Positions 25,253 to 33,138 of a stretch of DNA of 64,000 nucleotides are shown one piece after another. Positions within the stretch are counted from its first letter, which is position 1. Each line of letters begins with the position of its first letter. Origin of the DNA: an uncultured Clostridia bacterium (GTDB lineage Bacteria > Bacillota > Clostridia > Oscillospirales > Ruminococcaceae); NCBI GenBank assembly GCA_945876435.1, contig CAMCOD010000003.1, positions 45,881-109,880 of the forward strand, read 5' to 3'. The translations under genes were made by a program, and so were the position numbers. The notes beneath the pieces are model-generated. The model had not been told where the DNA came from. It did no database searches and worked only from the letters and a program-made list of their open reading frames with translations.

Positions 25253-25363
25253 TGGTCCCACTCCTTTCTTTTCGGTTCATTATAGCACAAAATCAGAGAA
25301 AAGCAAAAGTTCATCTGAAAGCAAGTGTAGAAATCACCGGCAAAAAATTGGTGATTCTGCTTT

Positions 25364-25392
25364 TTGAAGCATGAACAGAGGCGTAGTATAAT
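25364..25392 (+). promoter_or_regulatory. Promoter of the S9 peptidase gene
   Basis: TTGAAG, 17-nt spacer, TATAAT. A hairpin (AATCACC / GGTGATT, ~25331-25356) ending in CTTTTTG lies just upstream and may insulate the promoter. Confidence 0.65.
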
Positions 25393-25460
25393 ACAAGAGA
25401 ACAAGCAAATACCTTTCCAAGGAATTAACAAGCAAAGAATTGATAAGGAGGACAACCGAT

Positions 25461-27440
25461 ATGGATAACCTGAGACTTAAGGATTTTCTGGATTACCGCT
25501 ACCTTTCCGCATTGGAAATGGCTCCCGACGGTGAACACGCCGTCTTTACTGTCAGCACAGCGGATCTTGAAAACAACACATACCACAGCAATCTCTGGCT
25601 TTACACACGGGAAAACGGCAGAGTCAGCCGTCTGACTACAATGGATCAGGAAAAATTCCCGGTATGGCTGGACAACAGCACCATTCTTTTCCCCTCCATG
25701 CGGGATACCGCTTGCCGCGCAAAAATGGAGAAAGGGGAACGCTGGACCATTTACTATTCCATCCGGATTGACGGCGGCGAGGCGGAGGAATATTTGCGTC
25801 TGCCTCATGAAGTATCTTCTTTGATCCCTCTGGGCGGTGACAAATTCCTGCTTACAGTCAAACAGCATAACGACAGCATGGACCTTCACGCTTTTTCTGC
25901 TGCGGAAAAAGCAGAAAAAGAGAAGGAATGGAAGCAAAACCGGGATTACGAGGTACTGACGGAAATTCCCTACTGGTCCAACGGTGTCGGCTTCGTCAAC
26001 GGACAGCGCAACCGCCTTTATCTCTACGATAAAACCAACGATTCCATGACTCCTATCACCGGAGAGTGGGAGAACGCCCGCTACTGCTCCAAAAAAGAGG
26101 GAAAAATTCTCTTCCTGTCCCACCTCTTCCAGGATAAACAGGAGAGAACGTATGGACTTTTTGAATATGATCTGCTGTCCGGACAAACCTGCACACGGAT
26201 TCCGGACGGTACATACAGCTTTGGCATGGCGGACTATCTGGACGGTGGCATTGTCTGCACCGCCTCCGACATGAGCCGCTACGGCATCAATGAAAACAGG
26301 GATTTCTACTGGGTAAAAGAAGGAAAACTGTGTCCACTGGCTGTCCATGATCTGGGCTTTGGCTCCAGCATTGGCTCTGACTGCCGCTTCGGTGGCGGAG
26401 ACAGCTATCAAGTGGCAAACAACGCCCTTTACTTTCTCTCCACTGAAGGAAGCAGTTCCTTCATTAAAAAACTATCTCCCGACGGCTCCATCCAGACCTT
26501 AACAGCAGCCAACGGCTCCGCAGACTGTCTTGCTGTCAGCGAAAAGGAGCTGCTTTTCGTGGGTATGAGAGGGCAGAAACTACAGGAACTTTACCGTCTG
26601 GAAACTCCCGGCGAGGTTTCGCTTACTCACTTCAATGAAAAAGCCCTTGAAAACAAGTATGTCGCTGTTCCTGAATCTGTTCCCTTTGAAAATGACGGCG
26701 TTGCTTTGGAGGGCTGGGTGCTCAAACCGAAGGACTTCAATCCTCAGCAGAGCTACCCGGCGATTTTGGACATTCACGGTGGCCCCAAAACCGCTTACGG
26801 GGAAGTATTCTTCCATGAGATGCAGCTTTGGGCTAACATGGGTTATTTTGTATTCTTTTGTAATCCCCGCGGCGGCGATGGCCGAGGCAATGAGTTTGCT
26901 GACATCCGGGGCAAATACGGTACCATTGATTACGAAGATCTGATGAAATTTACGGATGTAATTCTGGAGCAGTACCCGCAAATCGACTCCAAGCGGGTCG
27001 GCGTCACCGGCGGCAGCTATGGTGGTTATATGACCAACTGGATCATCGGCCATACGAACCGCTTCGCCTGTGCCGCATCCCAGCGCAGCATCTCCAATTG
27101 GATCTCTATGTTCTGCACCACCGATATCGGCTATTACTTTGCAGACGACCAATGCGCTTCCACTCCTTGGGTACAACAGGAGAAGCTGTGGTGGCATTCC
27201 CCATTGAAATACGCCGATCAGGTAAGCACTCCGACTCTGTTCATCCACTCTGAGCAGGATTACCGCTGCTGGCTCACAGAGGGTCTGCAAATGTTCACTG
27301 CCTTAAAATATCATGGTGTGGAAGCAAGGCTCTGCATGTTCCGGGGCGAAAACCACGAACTTTCCCGCAGCGGCAAGCCCCGTCATCGGGTAAGACGTCT
27401 GGAGGAGATCACCAACTGGTTCGAGGAGCATTTGAAATAA
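25461..27440 (+). CDS. S9 family prolyl oligopeptidase/acylaminoacyl-peptidase-like enzyme
   Basis: 659-residue cytoplasmic serine peptidase: an N-terminal beta-propeller (to ~residue 400) that gates access, then an alpha/beta-hydrolase domain. Catalytic triad: S519 in GGSYGGYM, D600 in SEQDYRCW and H632 in ENHELSRSGKPRHR, all in the expected order. No signal peptide. Likely degrades oligopeptides; acyl-peptide release is a possibility. ATG at 25461 has AAGGAGG 9 nt upstream. Monocistronic, between a promoter and a perfect terminator. Confidence 0.93.
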   Translation: MDNLRLKDFLDYRYLSALEMAPDGEHAVFTVSTADLENNTYHSNLWLYTRENGRVSRLTTMDQEKFPVWLDNSTILFPSMRDTACRAKMEKGERWTIYYSIRIDGGEAEEYLRLPHEVSSLIPLGGDKFLLTVKQHNDSMDLHAFSAAEKAEKEKEWKQNRDYEVLTEIPYWSNGVGFVNGQRNRLYLYDKTNDSMTPITGEWENARYCSKKEGKILFLSHLFQDKQERTYGLFEYDLLSGQTCTRIPDGTYSFGMADYLDGGIVCTASDMSRYGINENRDFYWVKEGKLCPLAVHDLGFGSSIGSDCRFGGGDSYQVANNALYFLSTEGSSSFIKKLSPDGSIQTLTAANGSADCLAVSEKELLFVGMRGQKLQELYRLETPGEVSLTHFNEKALENKYVAVPESVPFENDGVALEGWVLKPKDFNPQQSYPAILDIHGGPKTAYGEVFFHEMQLWANMGYFVFFCNPRGGDGRGNEFADIRGKYGTIDYEDLMKFTDVILEQYPQIDSKRVGVTGGSYGGYMTNWIIGHTNRFACAASQRSISNWISMFCTTDIGYYFADDQCASTPWVQQEKLWWHSPLKYADQVSTPTLFIHSEQDYRCWLTEGLQMFTALKYHGVEARLCMFRGENHELSRSGKPRHRVRRLEEITNWFEEHLK

Positions 27441-27449
27441 CATAGGAAG

Positions 27450-27486
27450 AAAAAAGGCCACTCCCTATAGGGAGTGGCCTTTTTTC
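27450..27486. terminator. Bidirectional terminator between S9 peptidase and pyrB
   Basis: Perfect palindrome AAAAAAGGCCACTCCC / GGGAGTGGCCTTTTTT with a 4-nt centre. Confidence 0.95.
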
Positions 27487-27490
27487 TGAA

Positions 27491-28570
27491 TTATTTCTGA
27501 TGAGCCGCCGCTTCACAGTATTCGCAGCGGTAGCTGCCGCTTTCCTCGTCCAGATGGAAGATTTGTGGCAGCCCCTGTTCAATGGTGGTGATACAATGGG
27601 GGTTCTCACAGGTGAATTTGCCCCGTACCGCCGGACCCAGTTTCTTTTTCTCCGGCTGTTTGTTCAAATCCAGTGTTCCCATTCCCAGCAGGTTCAGGAT
27701 CAGGCTCATGCGGATCACTTTGCCAAAGAACACCTGTTTAAAGTAGCAGGCTCTCGGATCCTCGTTGACTCTGGGCAGCGGATGAAGAATGCACAGATCT
27801 TTTTTTGCGGGAACCAGTTTCTCCTTGTCCAGAATATAGCAGCCTTTCAGCCGTTGATACTCTTCCTCGCTGGCAAAACGCTCCCGCTGGATGCGGGTCA
27901 TGTAGAGAATATCCAGTTCCGGCATTTTTTCATCCAAACTTTCCACTTCCACATAGGGGATGTGGTTTTTATCCAGGAATTCTTCCTTTACATAAGCCGG
28001 CAGGCGCAGTTCCTCCGGTGCGATGAGAACAAAACGAATCCCGCTGTAGCGGCTCATGGCGGCAATCAGGGAGTGAACCGTGCGGCCAAACTTCAAATCA
28101 CCGCAGAGACCGATACACAGGTTGTCCAGATGGCCCTTGATCCGGTGAATACTCATCAGATCGGTGAGAGTCTGGGTCGGGTGTTGATGGCCGCCGTCGC
28201 CGGCGTTGATGATCGGGACAGGAGAATACTTGGAGGCAACCCCCGGCGCGCCCTCTTTCGGGTGACGCATTGCGATAATATCCGCGTAGCAGCCCACTGT
28301 GCGGGCAGTATCAGCAACGCTTTCACCTTTGGCGGCGGAGCTGGAGCTTGCGGAGGAGAAGCCCAGAACCTTTCCGCCCAGACTCAGCATGGCGGACTCA
28401 AAGCTCAGGCGGGTACGGGTGCTTGGCTCATAAAACAGAGTCGCCAGAATCTTTCCGTCGCACTTGTGAGCGTATTTTTCCGGATGGTCGATGATGTCGT
28501 CACCGGTTTTTAGCAGTTCGTCGATCTCCTCGACAGTCAGGTCCATTGGTTCGATCAAATGTCTCATCAT
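27491..28570 (-). CDS. pyrB: Aspartate carbamoyltransferase with fused PyrI-like zinc domain
   Basis: 359 residues. Residues 1-~305 are the catalytic chain (carbamoyl phosphate plus aspartate to carbamoyl aspartate, pyrimidine synthesis), with STRT at 50-53, HPTQTLTD and [12 protein letters not shown]. After ~residue 315 comes a four-cysteine ribbon, C321-x4-C326 and C349-x2-C352, spaced like the zinc domain of the regulatory chain PyrI, without PyrI's ~100-residue nucleotide-binding domain. ATG at 28570 or 28567 fits GGAGGAAGCT. An in-frame ATG at 28630 inside the attenuator is unlikely to be used. Expression appears to be controlled by the PyrR-type leader. Confidence 0.93.
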   Translation of the reverse strand: MMRHLIEPMDLTVEEIDELLKTGDDIIDHPEKYAHKCDGKILATLFYEPSTRTRLSFESAMLSLGGKVLGFSSASSSSAAKGESVADTARTVGCYADIIAMRHPKEGAPGVASKYSPVPIINAGDGGHQHPTQTLTDLMSIHRIKGHLDNLCIGLCGDLKFGRTVHSLIAAMSRYSGIRFVLIAPEELRLPAYVKEEFLDKNHIPYVEVESLDEKMPELDILYMTRIQRERFASEEEYQRLKGCYILDKEKLVPAKKDLCILHPLPRVNEDPRACYFKQVFFGKVIRMSLILNLLGMGTLDLNKQPEKKKLGPAVRGKFTCENPHCITTIEQGLPQIFHLDEESGSYRCEYCEAAAHQK

Positions 28571-28702
28571 AGCTTCCTCCAATCCAAAAATAAAGGCCCT
28601 TCTGCACGCAGAAAGGCCCAAAAACTCCATAATTCACCCAAGGTGTACGGTTAAGTTTCCTTTCCAGCCTCTCTGTGCATAGTTAAAAGTAAACTTCTTT
28701 CC
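28571..28702 (-). promoter_or_regulatory. PyrR-type attenuator leader of pyrB
   Basis: The leader RNA (minus strand) begins near 28700. It contains ACAGAGAGGCTGGAAAGG (~28657-28675), close to the PyrR-binding loop consensus, enclosed by ACGG/CCGT and AAGTTT/AAACTT arms that would form the anti-antiterminator. Downstream, GGCCTTTCTGC/GCAGAAGGGCC (28618-28595) followed by TTTATTTTT is an intrinsic terminator. PyrR bound with UMP would favour termination before pyrB. Confidence 0.8.
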
Positions 28703-28706
28703 GTTA

Positions 28707-28735
28707 AGGATACACCATAGGGCAGAAAATGTCAA
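28707..28735 (-). promoter_or_regulatory. pyrB promoter
   Basis: Minus-strand TTGACA (28735-28730), 17-nt spacer, TATCCT (28712-28707). Confidence 0.7.
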
Positions 28736-28757
28736 TAAAAATCGCCAGGAAATATCG

Positions 28758-28786
28758 TTGACGGAAGCTTTTGCATTGGTTATACT
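28758..28786 (+). promoter_or_regulatory. Promoter of the HAD phosphatase gene
   Basis: TTGACG, 17-nt spacer, TATACT; leader about 20 nt. Confidence 0.75.
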
Positions 28787-28812
28787 AAAATTCGGAAAAG
28801 GAGGATATTTGG

Positions 28813-29457
28813 ATGATCAAACGGATTATTTTTGACTTTGACGGCACCTTGGCCAATACCGTTCCCTTGTGCATGACCTGTTTTCATGATGCCTGGGAGC
28901 CTTTTGTGGGCCATCCTTTAACGGATCAGGAGATCTTCGCCACCTTCGGCTATTCGGAGGAGGGCATGATCCAGCAGTTGATGCCGCCCCCGTGGGAGAA
29001 AGCCCTTGCCGAGCTTTATCAGATGTATGAGCGGCTGCACCCTGTTCTCTGCCCGGCTCTTTTTGACGGCATTGTGGAATTGCTGAACAGCTTGAAGGCC
29101 AAAGGTATACCTCTTGATCTGCTCACTGGCAAAGGAGAACGCTGCTGCGACATTTCTCTGGCTTATTTTCATTTGAAAAACACTTTCGATATCATCATTC
29201 CGGGAGATCCGGAAAAACGTCACAAAACGGATGCTCTCTGTGCCATCATGGCCCGCACCTGCACGCGTCCGGAGGAACTGCTTTACATCGGCGATGCCCC
29301 TTCCGATGTAAAAGCCTGTCAGGCTGCCGGCGTCCGCTGCCTTTCTGCCGCATGGACGCCTGACGCCAACCAAGCGGAACTGGAACAACTGAATCCAGGT
29401 CTTGTTTTTTCCTCAGTAGGGGCATTGGATGCCTATCTTCAAAATCTTTTAACGTAA
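28813..29457 (+). CDS. HAD-superfamily phosphatase (phosphoglycolate phosphatase-like)
   Basis: 214-residue HAD subfamily IA hydrolase. Motif I is DFDGTLANT (nucleophile D9), motif II LLTGKG, motif III is the lysine before TDALC, and motif IV YIGDAPSD. The helical cap between residues ~15 and 85 is the usual type for phosphoglycolate phosphatase or pyrophosphatase PpaX relatives. Substrate cannot be told. GGAGG is 9 nt before ATG 28813. Confidence 0.88.
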   Translation: MIKRIIFDFDGTLANTVPLCMTCFHDAWEPFVGHPLTDQEIFATFGYSEEGMIQQLMPPPWEKALAELYQMYERLHPVLCPALFDGIVELLNSLKAKGIPLDLLTGKGERCCDISLAYFHLKNTFDIIIPGDPEKRHKTDALCAIMARTCTRPEELLYIGDAPSDVKACQAAGVRCLSAAWTPDANQAELEQLNPGLVFSSVGALDAYLQNLLT

Positions 29458-29467
29458 AAGTTAACGT

Positions 29468-29497
29468 AAAAAGGCTGCACTGTGTGCAGCCTTTCCT
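29468..29497. terminator. Terminator between HAD gene and flavodoxin-ferredoxin gene
   Basis: AAAAAGGCTGCAC / GTGCAGCCTTT stem with a pyrimidine-rich tail; it serves the plus gene and probably the convergent minus gene. Confidence 0.8.
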
Positions 29498-29514
29498 TCA
29501 TTTATCGCTCACGT

Positions 29515-30288
29515 TTAGAGCAAAACTTTATTTTCCTTATCCGGCTTACCAAAGCGTTCCAAACAACCTCTGCCGCCGGCCGGTACACCGGATTCCTCGG
29601 AAAAGTCAATGGCTCCTTCCGGACAGAACTTGGCGCAGGCCCGGCAGACAATGCACTTGGAAGCATCAATATCCTTAATATTGCTCGGGTTGATAGCCCC
29701 GGTAGGACAAGCAGCAGCACAGGTACCGCAGTTAACACATTTTTCGCTGACAACAGGTGCCACACCCTTCTTCCCGGCTGGAGTTTTCAACAGGTCAAAA
29801 ATCTTCAGCGCTTCTTCTCCTCTTTGGATTTTTTCCATGACGGAGCGGCCAAAATCCTCCGCCTGTGCCAAATCCGCTTCATTGGGACGGCCTTGGGCTA
29901 CCTGACTGTTGTAGCTGTGCTCGCCGATAAACATGCCGCAGGCCATAGGCAAAAAGCCATTGGGACGAAGTCGTGCATAAAGCTCGATCAGCGCATGGTC
30001 ATAATCTCGGTTTCCGTAAACCGCCAGCAGCACACAGGGGGTGTTCTGCCCTCTGAGACCGTCGATGTAATCCACACAAAGGGCAGGAATCCGTCCGGCG
30101 TAAACCGGAACGCCTACAATCACCAGCGTATTTTCATCAAAGCAAGGGCTATTCCCCCGCTGTCTGGGTGTGGTAAAATCATATTCCGCGCCCAGAGGCA
30201 AACCACTGCCTTTTGCGATCGCCCTGGCAACTCGCTGTGTGGTATGGGTTGGGCTGAAATAAACCAGAGAAACGGAATTTACCTTCAT
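29515..30288 (-). CDS. EFR1-type flavodoxin-ferredoxin protein
   Basis: 257 residues. The N-terminal half is flavodoxin-like (YFSPTHTTQRVARAIAKG as the phosphate-binding loop, VGVPVYAGRIP). The C-terminal part holds two 4Fe-4S clusters: CVNCGTCAAACP and CIVCRACAKFCP. This matches the EFR1 family of anaerobes, whose redox partner is unknown. ATG at 30288 follows GGAGG by 8 nt. It begins 16 nt after the upstream methyltransferase gene and is likely in the same operon. Confidence 0.9.
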   Translation of the reverse strand: MKVNSVSLVYFSPTHTTQRVARAIAKGSGLPLGAEYDFTTPRQRGNSPCFDENTLVIVGVPVYAGRIPALCVDYIDGLRGQNTPCVLLAVYGNRDYDHALIELYARLRPNGFLPMACGMFIGEHSYNSQVAQGRPNEADLAQAEDFGRSVMEKIQRGEEALKIFDLLKTPAGKKGVAPVVSEKCVNCGTCAAACPTGAINPSNIKDIDASKCIVCRACAKFCPEGAIDFSEESGVPAGGRGCLERFGKPDKENKVLL

Positions 30289-30304
30289 AGCTAAGACCTC
30301 CAAT

Positions 30305-31420
30305 TTATTTAAAGTACATATACACCTGACATTTGATCATACCGTTGTACAGCTTGCGGCGCTTGTCCGCCTTTCGCCCAAAGTAAGTTTCAAAATCTTC
30401 GTCCGGACTGATGATGTAGAAGCGATCCTTTTCTCTTGGATCAAAGACCTTACCCATGGTACGGTAGATTTTTCGGGCCTCCTGCACATCCAGCAGACGC
30501 TCGCCGTAAGGCGGGTTGCAGATGAGAACGCCCTTCCCCTCGTTCATGGCAAAATCCTTCACATCCCGCTGTTCCACATGAATGCGGCTGCTCACACCGG
30601 CCTGTTTGGCATTGTGCTGGGTCAATTCCACCGCCTCCGGGTCGATATCGCTGCCGTAGGCTGCAAAGCTTGCGCTCCGGTCGATCAGGTCGAAGGCTCT
30701 CTGCCGTTCCTGCTGCCAGATTTTCGCCGGGATAAAGTCCCATTTCTCTGCGGCAAAGGGGCGGCGCAGTCCCGGAGCGATCTTCATTGCGTGCAAAGTG
30801 CCCTCGATCAACAGGGTACCGGAACCGCAGAAGGGATCATAAAGGGCTGAATCCGGATACACTCTCGCCAGGTCGATGATCCCCGCAGCCAATGTTTCCT
30901 TGATTGGCGCAATAACAGAATTTCTTCGGTATCCCCGCTTATGCAGGCCAACACCGGAGGTATCCAGCATAATGAGGCAATGATTTTTATGGATACCGAA
31001 CTCGATCTGATGGACCGGCCCGCTTTCCTCGAACCAACTAATACCGTAAACCTCCGAAAGTCGGTTTACCATAGCCTTTTTGATGATTTTCTGACAGTCC
31101 GGGATGCTGTGAAGCTGGGAATTTAAGGACCAGCCCTTTACGGGGAAGGCATCCTTTTTGCCAATGTAGTCCTCCAGCGGAAGCTTTTTGACCCCCTGGA
31201 ACAAATCCTCAAAAGAAAAGGCATCAAATTCGCCCAGCAGAATCTGGACTCTCTCCGCCGTACGCAGGCAGATATTCGCCCGAGCCAAAATAGACTCATC
31301 GCCGGAAAAAGTCACTCGTCCGTCGCTGACACGGACATCCTCGCCGCCAATGCGGCGGATTTCAGAAGAAAGTACGCTCTCCAGTCCGAAGTGGCAGGGA
31401 GCCGTTAGTTGAAATTTCAA
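30305..31420 (-). CDS. THUMP-domain RNA (guanine-N2) methyltransferase, RlmL/YpsC type
   Basis: 371 residues. The N-terminal ferredoxin-like plus THUMP region (to ~160) binds RNA; the C-terminal Rossmann domain carries DPFCGSGTLLIEGTL (SAM binding) and the catalytic NPPYGERL. Family members methylate guanine N2 in 23S rRNA. No ATG is near the family N-terminus; the reading frame begins MKFQLTAPCHFGLE at a TTG codon at 31420, with GGAGG 7 nt upstream, so I take TTG as the start. Confidence 0.92.
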   Translation of the reverse strand: MKFQLTAPCHFGLESVLSSEIRRIGGEDVRVSDGRVTFSGDESILARANICLRTAERVQILLGEFDAFSFEDLFQGVKKLPLEDYIGKKDAFPVKGWSLNSQLHSIPDCQKIIKKAMVNRLSEVYGISWFEESGPVHQIEFGIHKNHCLIMLDTSGVGLHKRGYRRNSVIAPIKETLAAGIIDLARVYPDSALYDPFCGSGTLLIEGTLHAMKIAPGLRRPFAAEKWDFIPAKIWQQERQRAFDLIDRSASFAAYGSDIDPEAVELTQHNAKQAGVSSRIHVEQRDVKDFAMNEGKGVLICNPPYGERLLDVQEARKIYRTMGKVFDPREKDRFYIISPDEDFETYFGRKADKRRKLYNGMIKCQVYMYFK

Positions 31421-31512
31421 AGTTGTTCCTCCGTTATCTCACAAGGTTTATTCGTCTGTTTCCAGTTTAGCAGAGGACCGATACAAATGCAAGCGAAAGG
31501 CTCTTCTGCAAG

Positions 31513-31543
31513 AAAAAAGCTCCGGAGAGCTTGTCCCCGGAGC
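31513..31543 (-). terminator. Terminator after hpf
   Basis: Minus strand GCTCCGG / CCGGAGC stem with an 11-nt loop and a TTTTTT tail. The rest of the gap 31421-31512 shows nothing I recognise. Confidence 0.8.
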
Positions 31544-31555
31544 CTGTATTTGCTT

Positions 31556-32083
31556 TTATTCTTCATCTTCTACAGCTTCAATAACACCGTAAGCGCCATT
31601 GTTGCGTTTATAAACCACATTGATCTCGCCAGTGCTGCCATTGCGGTATACAAAGAAGCTGTGTCCCAGCATATTCATCTGGAGAATAGCCTCTTCCACA
31701 TCCATTGGCTTAACTGGGAAACGTTTGGTGCGGACAACCTGATACTCTTCCGGCTGATAAGGAGCATCATCATACTCGGCATTAAAGGCAGACGCTTTCA
31801 GGCGATGTTCCAATTTATTTTTATTTTTTACGATTTGACGGAACAGCAGGTCACACACGCTTTCCAGAGAATCAATGCGGTCGGAAGTCGTTTTCTCAGC
31901 TCTGAACACAAGCTTTTCTGCTTTGATCGTAACCTCGACCGTCTCCCTTTCACCCTCATTGGTTACGGTAACAAAAGCCTTTGCATCATCGAAGAAGCGA
32001 TCGAATTTTCTGAGCTTTTTCTCAACACGCTCTTTGAAGGAGTCTTTCACAACAGTGTTACGAGCAGAAATAGTAATATTCAT
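31556..32083 (-). CDS. hpf: Long-form ribosome hibernation promoting factor
   Basis: 175 residues. The N-terminal domain (MNITISARNTVVKDSFKERVEKKL) binds the 30S decoding region; the C-terminal domain (VVRTKRFPVKPMDVEEAILQMNMLGHSFFVYRN) drives 100S ribosome dimer formation. This dimerises and protects idle ribosomes. ATG at 32083 has AAAGGAG 9 nt upstream. Own promoter and terminator. Confidence 0.96.
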   Translation of the reverse strand: MNITISARNTVVKDSFKERVEKKLRKFDRFFDDAKAFVTVTNEGERETVEVTIKAEKLVFRAEKTTSDRIDSLESVCDLLFRQIVKNKNKLEHRLKASAFNAEYDDAPYQPEEYQVVRTKRFPVKPMDVEEAILQMNMLGHSFFVYRNGSTGEINVVYKRNNGAYGVIEAVEDEE

Positions 32084-32159
32084 AGATCCAACTCCTTTGG
32101 TTCAGAACTCTCTTTGGGAAGCAGATCCCTTGGATAAGTTCACTATATTTTGTGATTAT

Positions 32160-32188
32160 ATTATAGTACAAATTATCGAAATCGTCAA
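32160..32188 (-). promoter_or_regulatory. hpf promoter
   Basis: Minus-strand TTGACG (32188-32183), 17-nt spacer, TATAAT (32165-32160). Confidence 0.8.
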
Positions 32189-32249
32189 TAGGTTTTGTCC
32201 ACTTTCTCCACAGTCTTTTCCATTTCTTATTTTTCTCTTAAAAACAACG

Positions 32250-32291
32250 AAAAAAAGAGCGACCGCTCCTGTGAAACAGCCGCTCTTTTTC
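32250..32291 (-). terminator. Terminator after the UGA-containing glutaredoxin gene
   Basis: Minus strand AAAAAGAGCG / CGCTCTTTTT around a larger loop, with a seven-T tail, directly after the stop codon. Confidence 0.85.
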
Positions 32292-32579
32292 TTATTCTTC
32301 GCAAAGTCCGTATTCGTTGATCAACGCCTGCATATGCTCCGGTCCTTCGATCAGGATCACCTTATCGTCGATAACGATCATTGGGATTCCGGCACGATGG
32401 TTCTGACGGATCTCGGCATATTCCTCCGCCGTATCCCGAATTGTCAGGAATTTTTTCAGAGAACCAACGCTTTCGCAGATGTCCACATAGGCATATTTTA
32501 CCTTGTTCTGGGAAAGAACCTCTTTCACCGGTGGACAGCCGCCTCAGGTTTGGGTACCATACATTACGATTTTACGCAT
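32292..32579 (-). CDS. Glutaredoxin-like selenoprotein (in-frame UGA at codon 12)
   Basis: 95 residues if the UGA at 32546-32544 is read as selenocysteine. The frame from ATG 32579 gives MRKIVMYGTQT-U-GGCPPVKE, aligned residue by residue with the neighbouring paralog MRKVILYGTPT-C-GDCPPVKE, so Sec12 replaces the first redox cysteine and C15 the second (UxxC). Downstream, the cis-proline GIPMIVID is conserved. About 18 nt after the UGA, GAAAGA-GGT-TCTTTC forms a hairpin with a GGU loop at the place and shape of a bacterial SECIS element. AGGAAGAG precedes the ATG. An ordinary gene finder would call only the truncated part from 32528. Likely a thiol/selenol oxidoreductase. Confidence 0.82.
32518..32533 (-). 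promoter_or_regulatory. Candidate SECIS hairpin
   Basis: Six perfect base pairs GAAAGA/TCTTTC enclosing GGT, starting ~18 nt 3' of the UGA on the mRNA. E. coli fdhF places its GGU-containing loop at a similar distance. The Cys paralog lacks this hairpin. Confidence 0.65.
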
Positions 32580-32634
32580 AGATTCGATCTCTTCCTTTCT
32601 TTTCTTCTCGATAAAACCAACAAATAAAACAAAA

Positions 32635-32656
32635 CAGCGGGGATCTCTCCCCACTG
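32635..32656 (-). other. Hairpin with U-tract at the 5' end of the selenoprotein transcript
   Basis: Minus strand CAG-t-GGGGA / TCCCC-g-CTG followed by TTTTGTTTTATT. It terminates reads from the Cys paralog, but also lies at or just after the predicted start of the downstream promoter, so it may act as attenuator or 5' protector. Confidence 0.65.
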
Positions 32657-32660
32657 TATC

Positions 32661-32689
32661 AGTATAAAATAAGAAAGAGGAATTGTCAA
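32661..32689 (-). promoter_or_regulatory. Promoter of the selenoprotein glutaredoxin
   Basis: Minus-strand TTGACA (32689-32684), 17-nt spacer, TATACT (32666-32661). Confidence 0.7.
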
Positions 32690-32713
32690 ATTCTCATAAG
32701 CAAATCTGGCCGC

Positions 32714-33001
32714 TTACTCTTCCAAAAGCTTATATTTTTCCACCAAATCTCTGGCGTGATCCGGCCCATTGACCAAGATCACTTCCTCGTCAATCACAAG
32801 AGTCGGGATTCCAACGCTGTGCTTTTCTCTTACTTGCGCATAAGCATCGGAGGTATCCCTGAGCTTCAGAAATTTTTTCAAAGAGCCGACGCTCTCGCAA
32901 ACATCCACAAAGGCAAATTTCACGCCAGCTTGGGTAAGGGCTTCTTTGACCGGAGGGCAATCGCCGCAGGTTGGAGTACCGTACAAAATCACTTTACGCA
33001 T
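32714..33001 (-). CDS. Glutaredoxin-like protein, Cys form
   Basis: 95 residues, thioredoxin fold. Redox motif C12-G-D-C15 in GTPTCGDCPP, cis-proline in GIPTLVID. About 60% identical by eye to the UGA-containing gene downstream and exactly the same length, so the two are tandem duplicates. The ATG at 33001 has AAAGG 11 nt upstream; a GTG at 33010 is possible. It has its own promoter. Confidence 0.9.
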   Translation of the reverse strand: MRKVILYGTPTCGDCPPVKEALTQAGVKFAFVDVCESVGSLKKFLKLRDTSDAYAQVREKHSVGIPTLVIDEEVILVNGPDHARDLVEKYKLLEE

Positions 33002-33051
33002 AACAGACACAGCCTTTCATCCATAAAATTCAGAGAATCTTCTCCTTTTTC

Positions 33052-33080
33052 AGTATATTCCATCTGTTTTTCCCTGTCAA
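33052..33080 (-). promoter_or_regulatory. Promoter of the Cys glutaredoxin
   Basis: Minus-strand TTGACA (33080-33075), 17-nt spacer, TATACT (33057-33052): the same -35, spacing and -10 as the paralog's promoter. Confidence 0.75.
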
Positions 33081-33090
33081 TCAATCATCA

Positions 33091-33125
33091 GAAAAGGCTC
33101 TGCCTGTTACAGCAAAGCCTTTTTC
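33091..33125 (-). terminator. Terminator of the ABC exporter operon
   Basis: Minus strand AAAAGGCTtTGC / GCAgAGCCTTTT stem and U-rich end, just after the stop at 33139. Confidence 0.8.
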
Positions 33126-33138
33126 TGATCAATGAGAA

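Noticed and set aside
28571-28630. N-terminally extended PyrB from ATG 28630
   Set aside because: Would translate the attenuator terminator; the family N-terminus begins at 28570/28567, which has the good ribosome binding site.
32292-32579. Reading the UGA-containing glutaredoxin as a pseudogene
   Set aside because: The UGA replaces only the redox Cys, the flanking sequence is intact, and a SECIS-like hairpin, promoter, ribosome binding site and terminator are all present.
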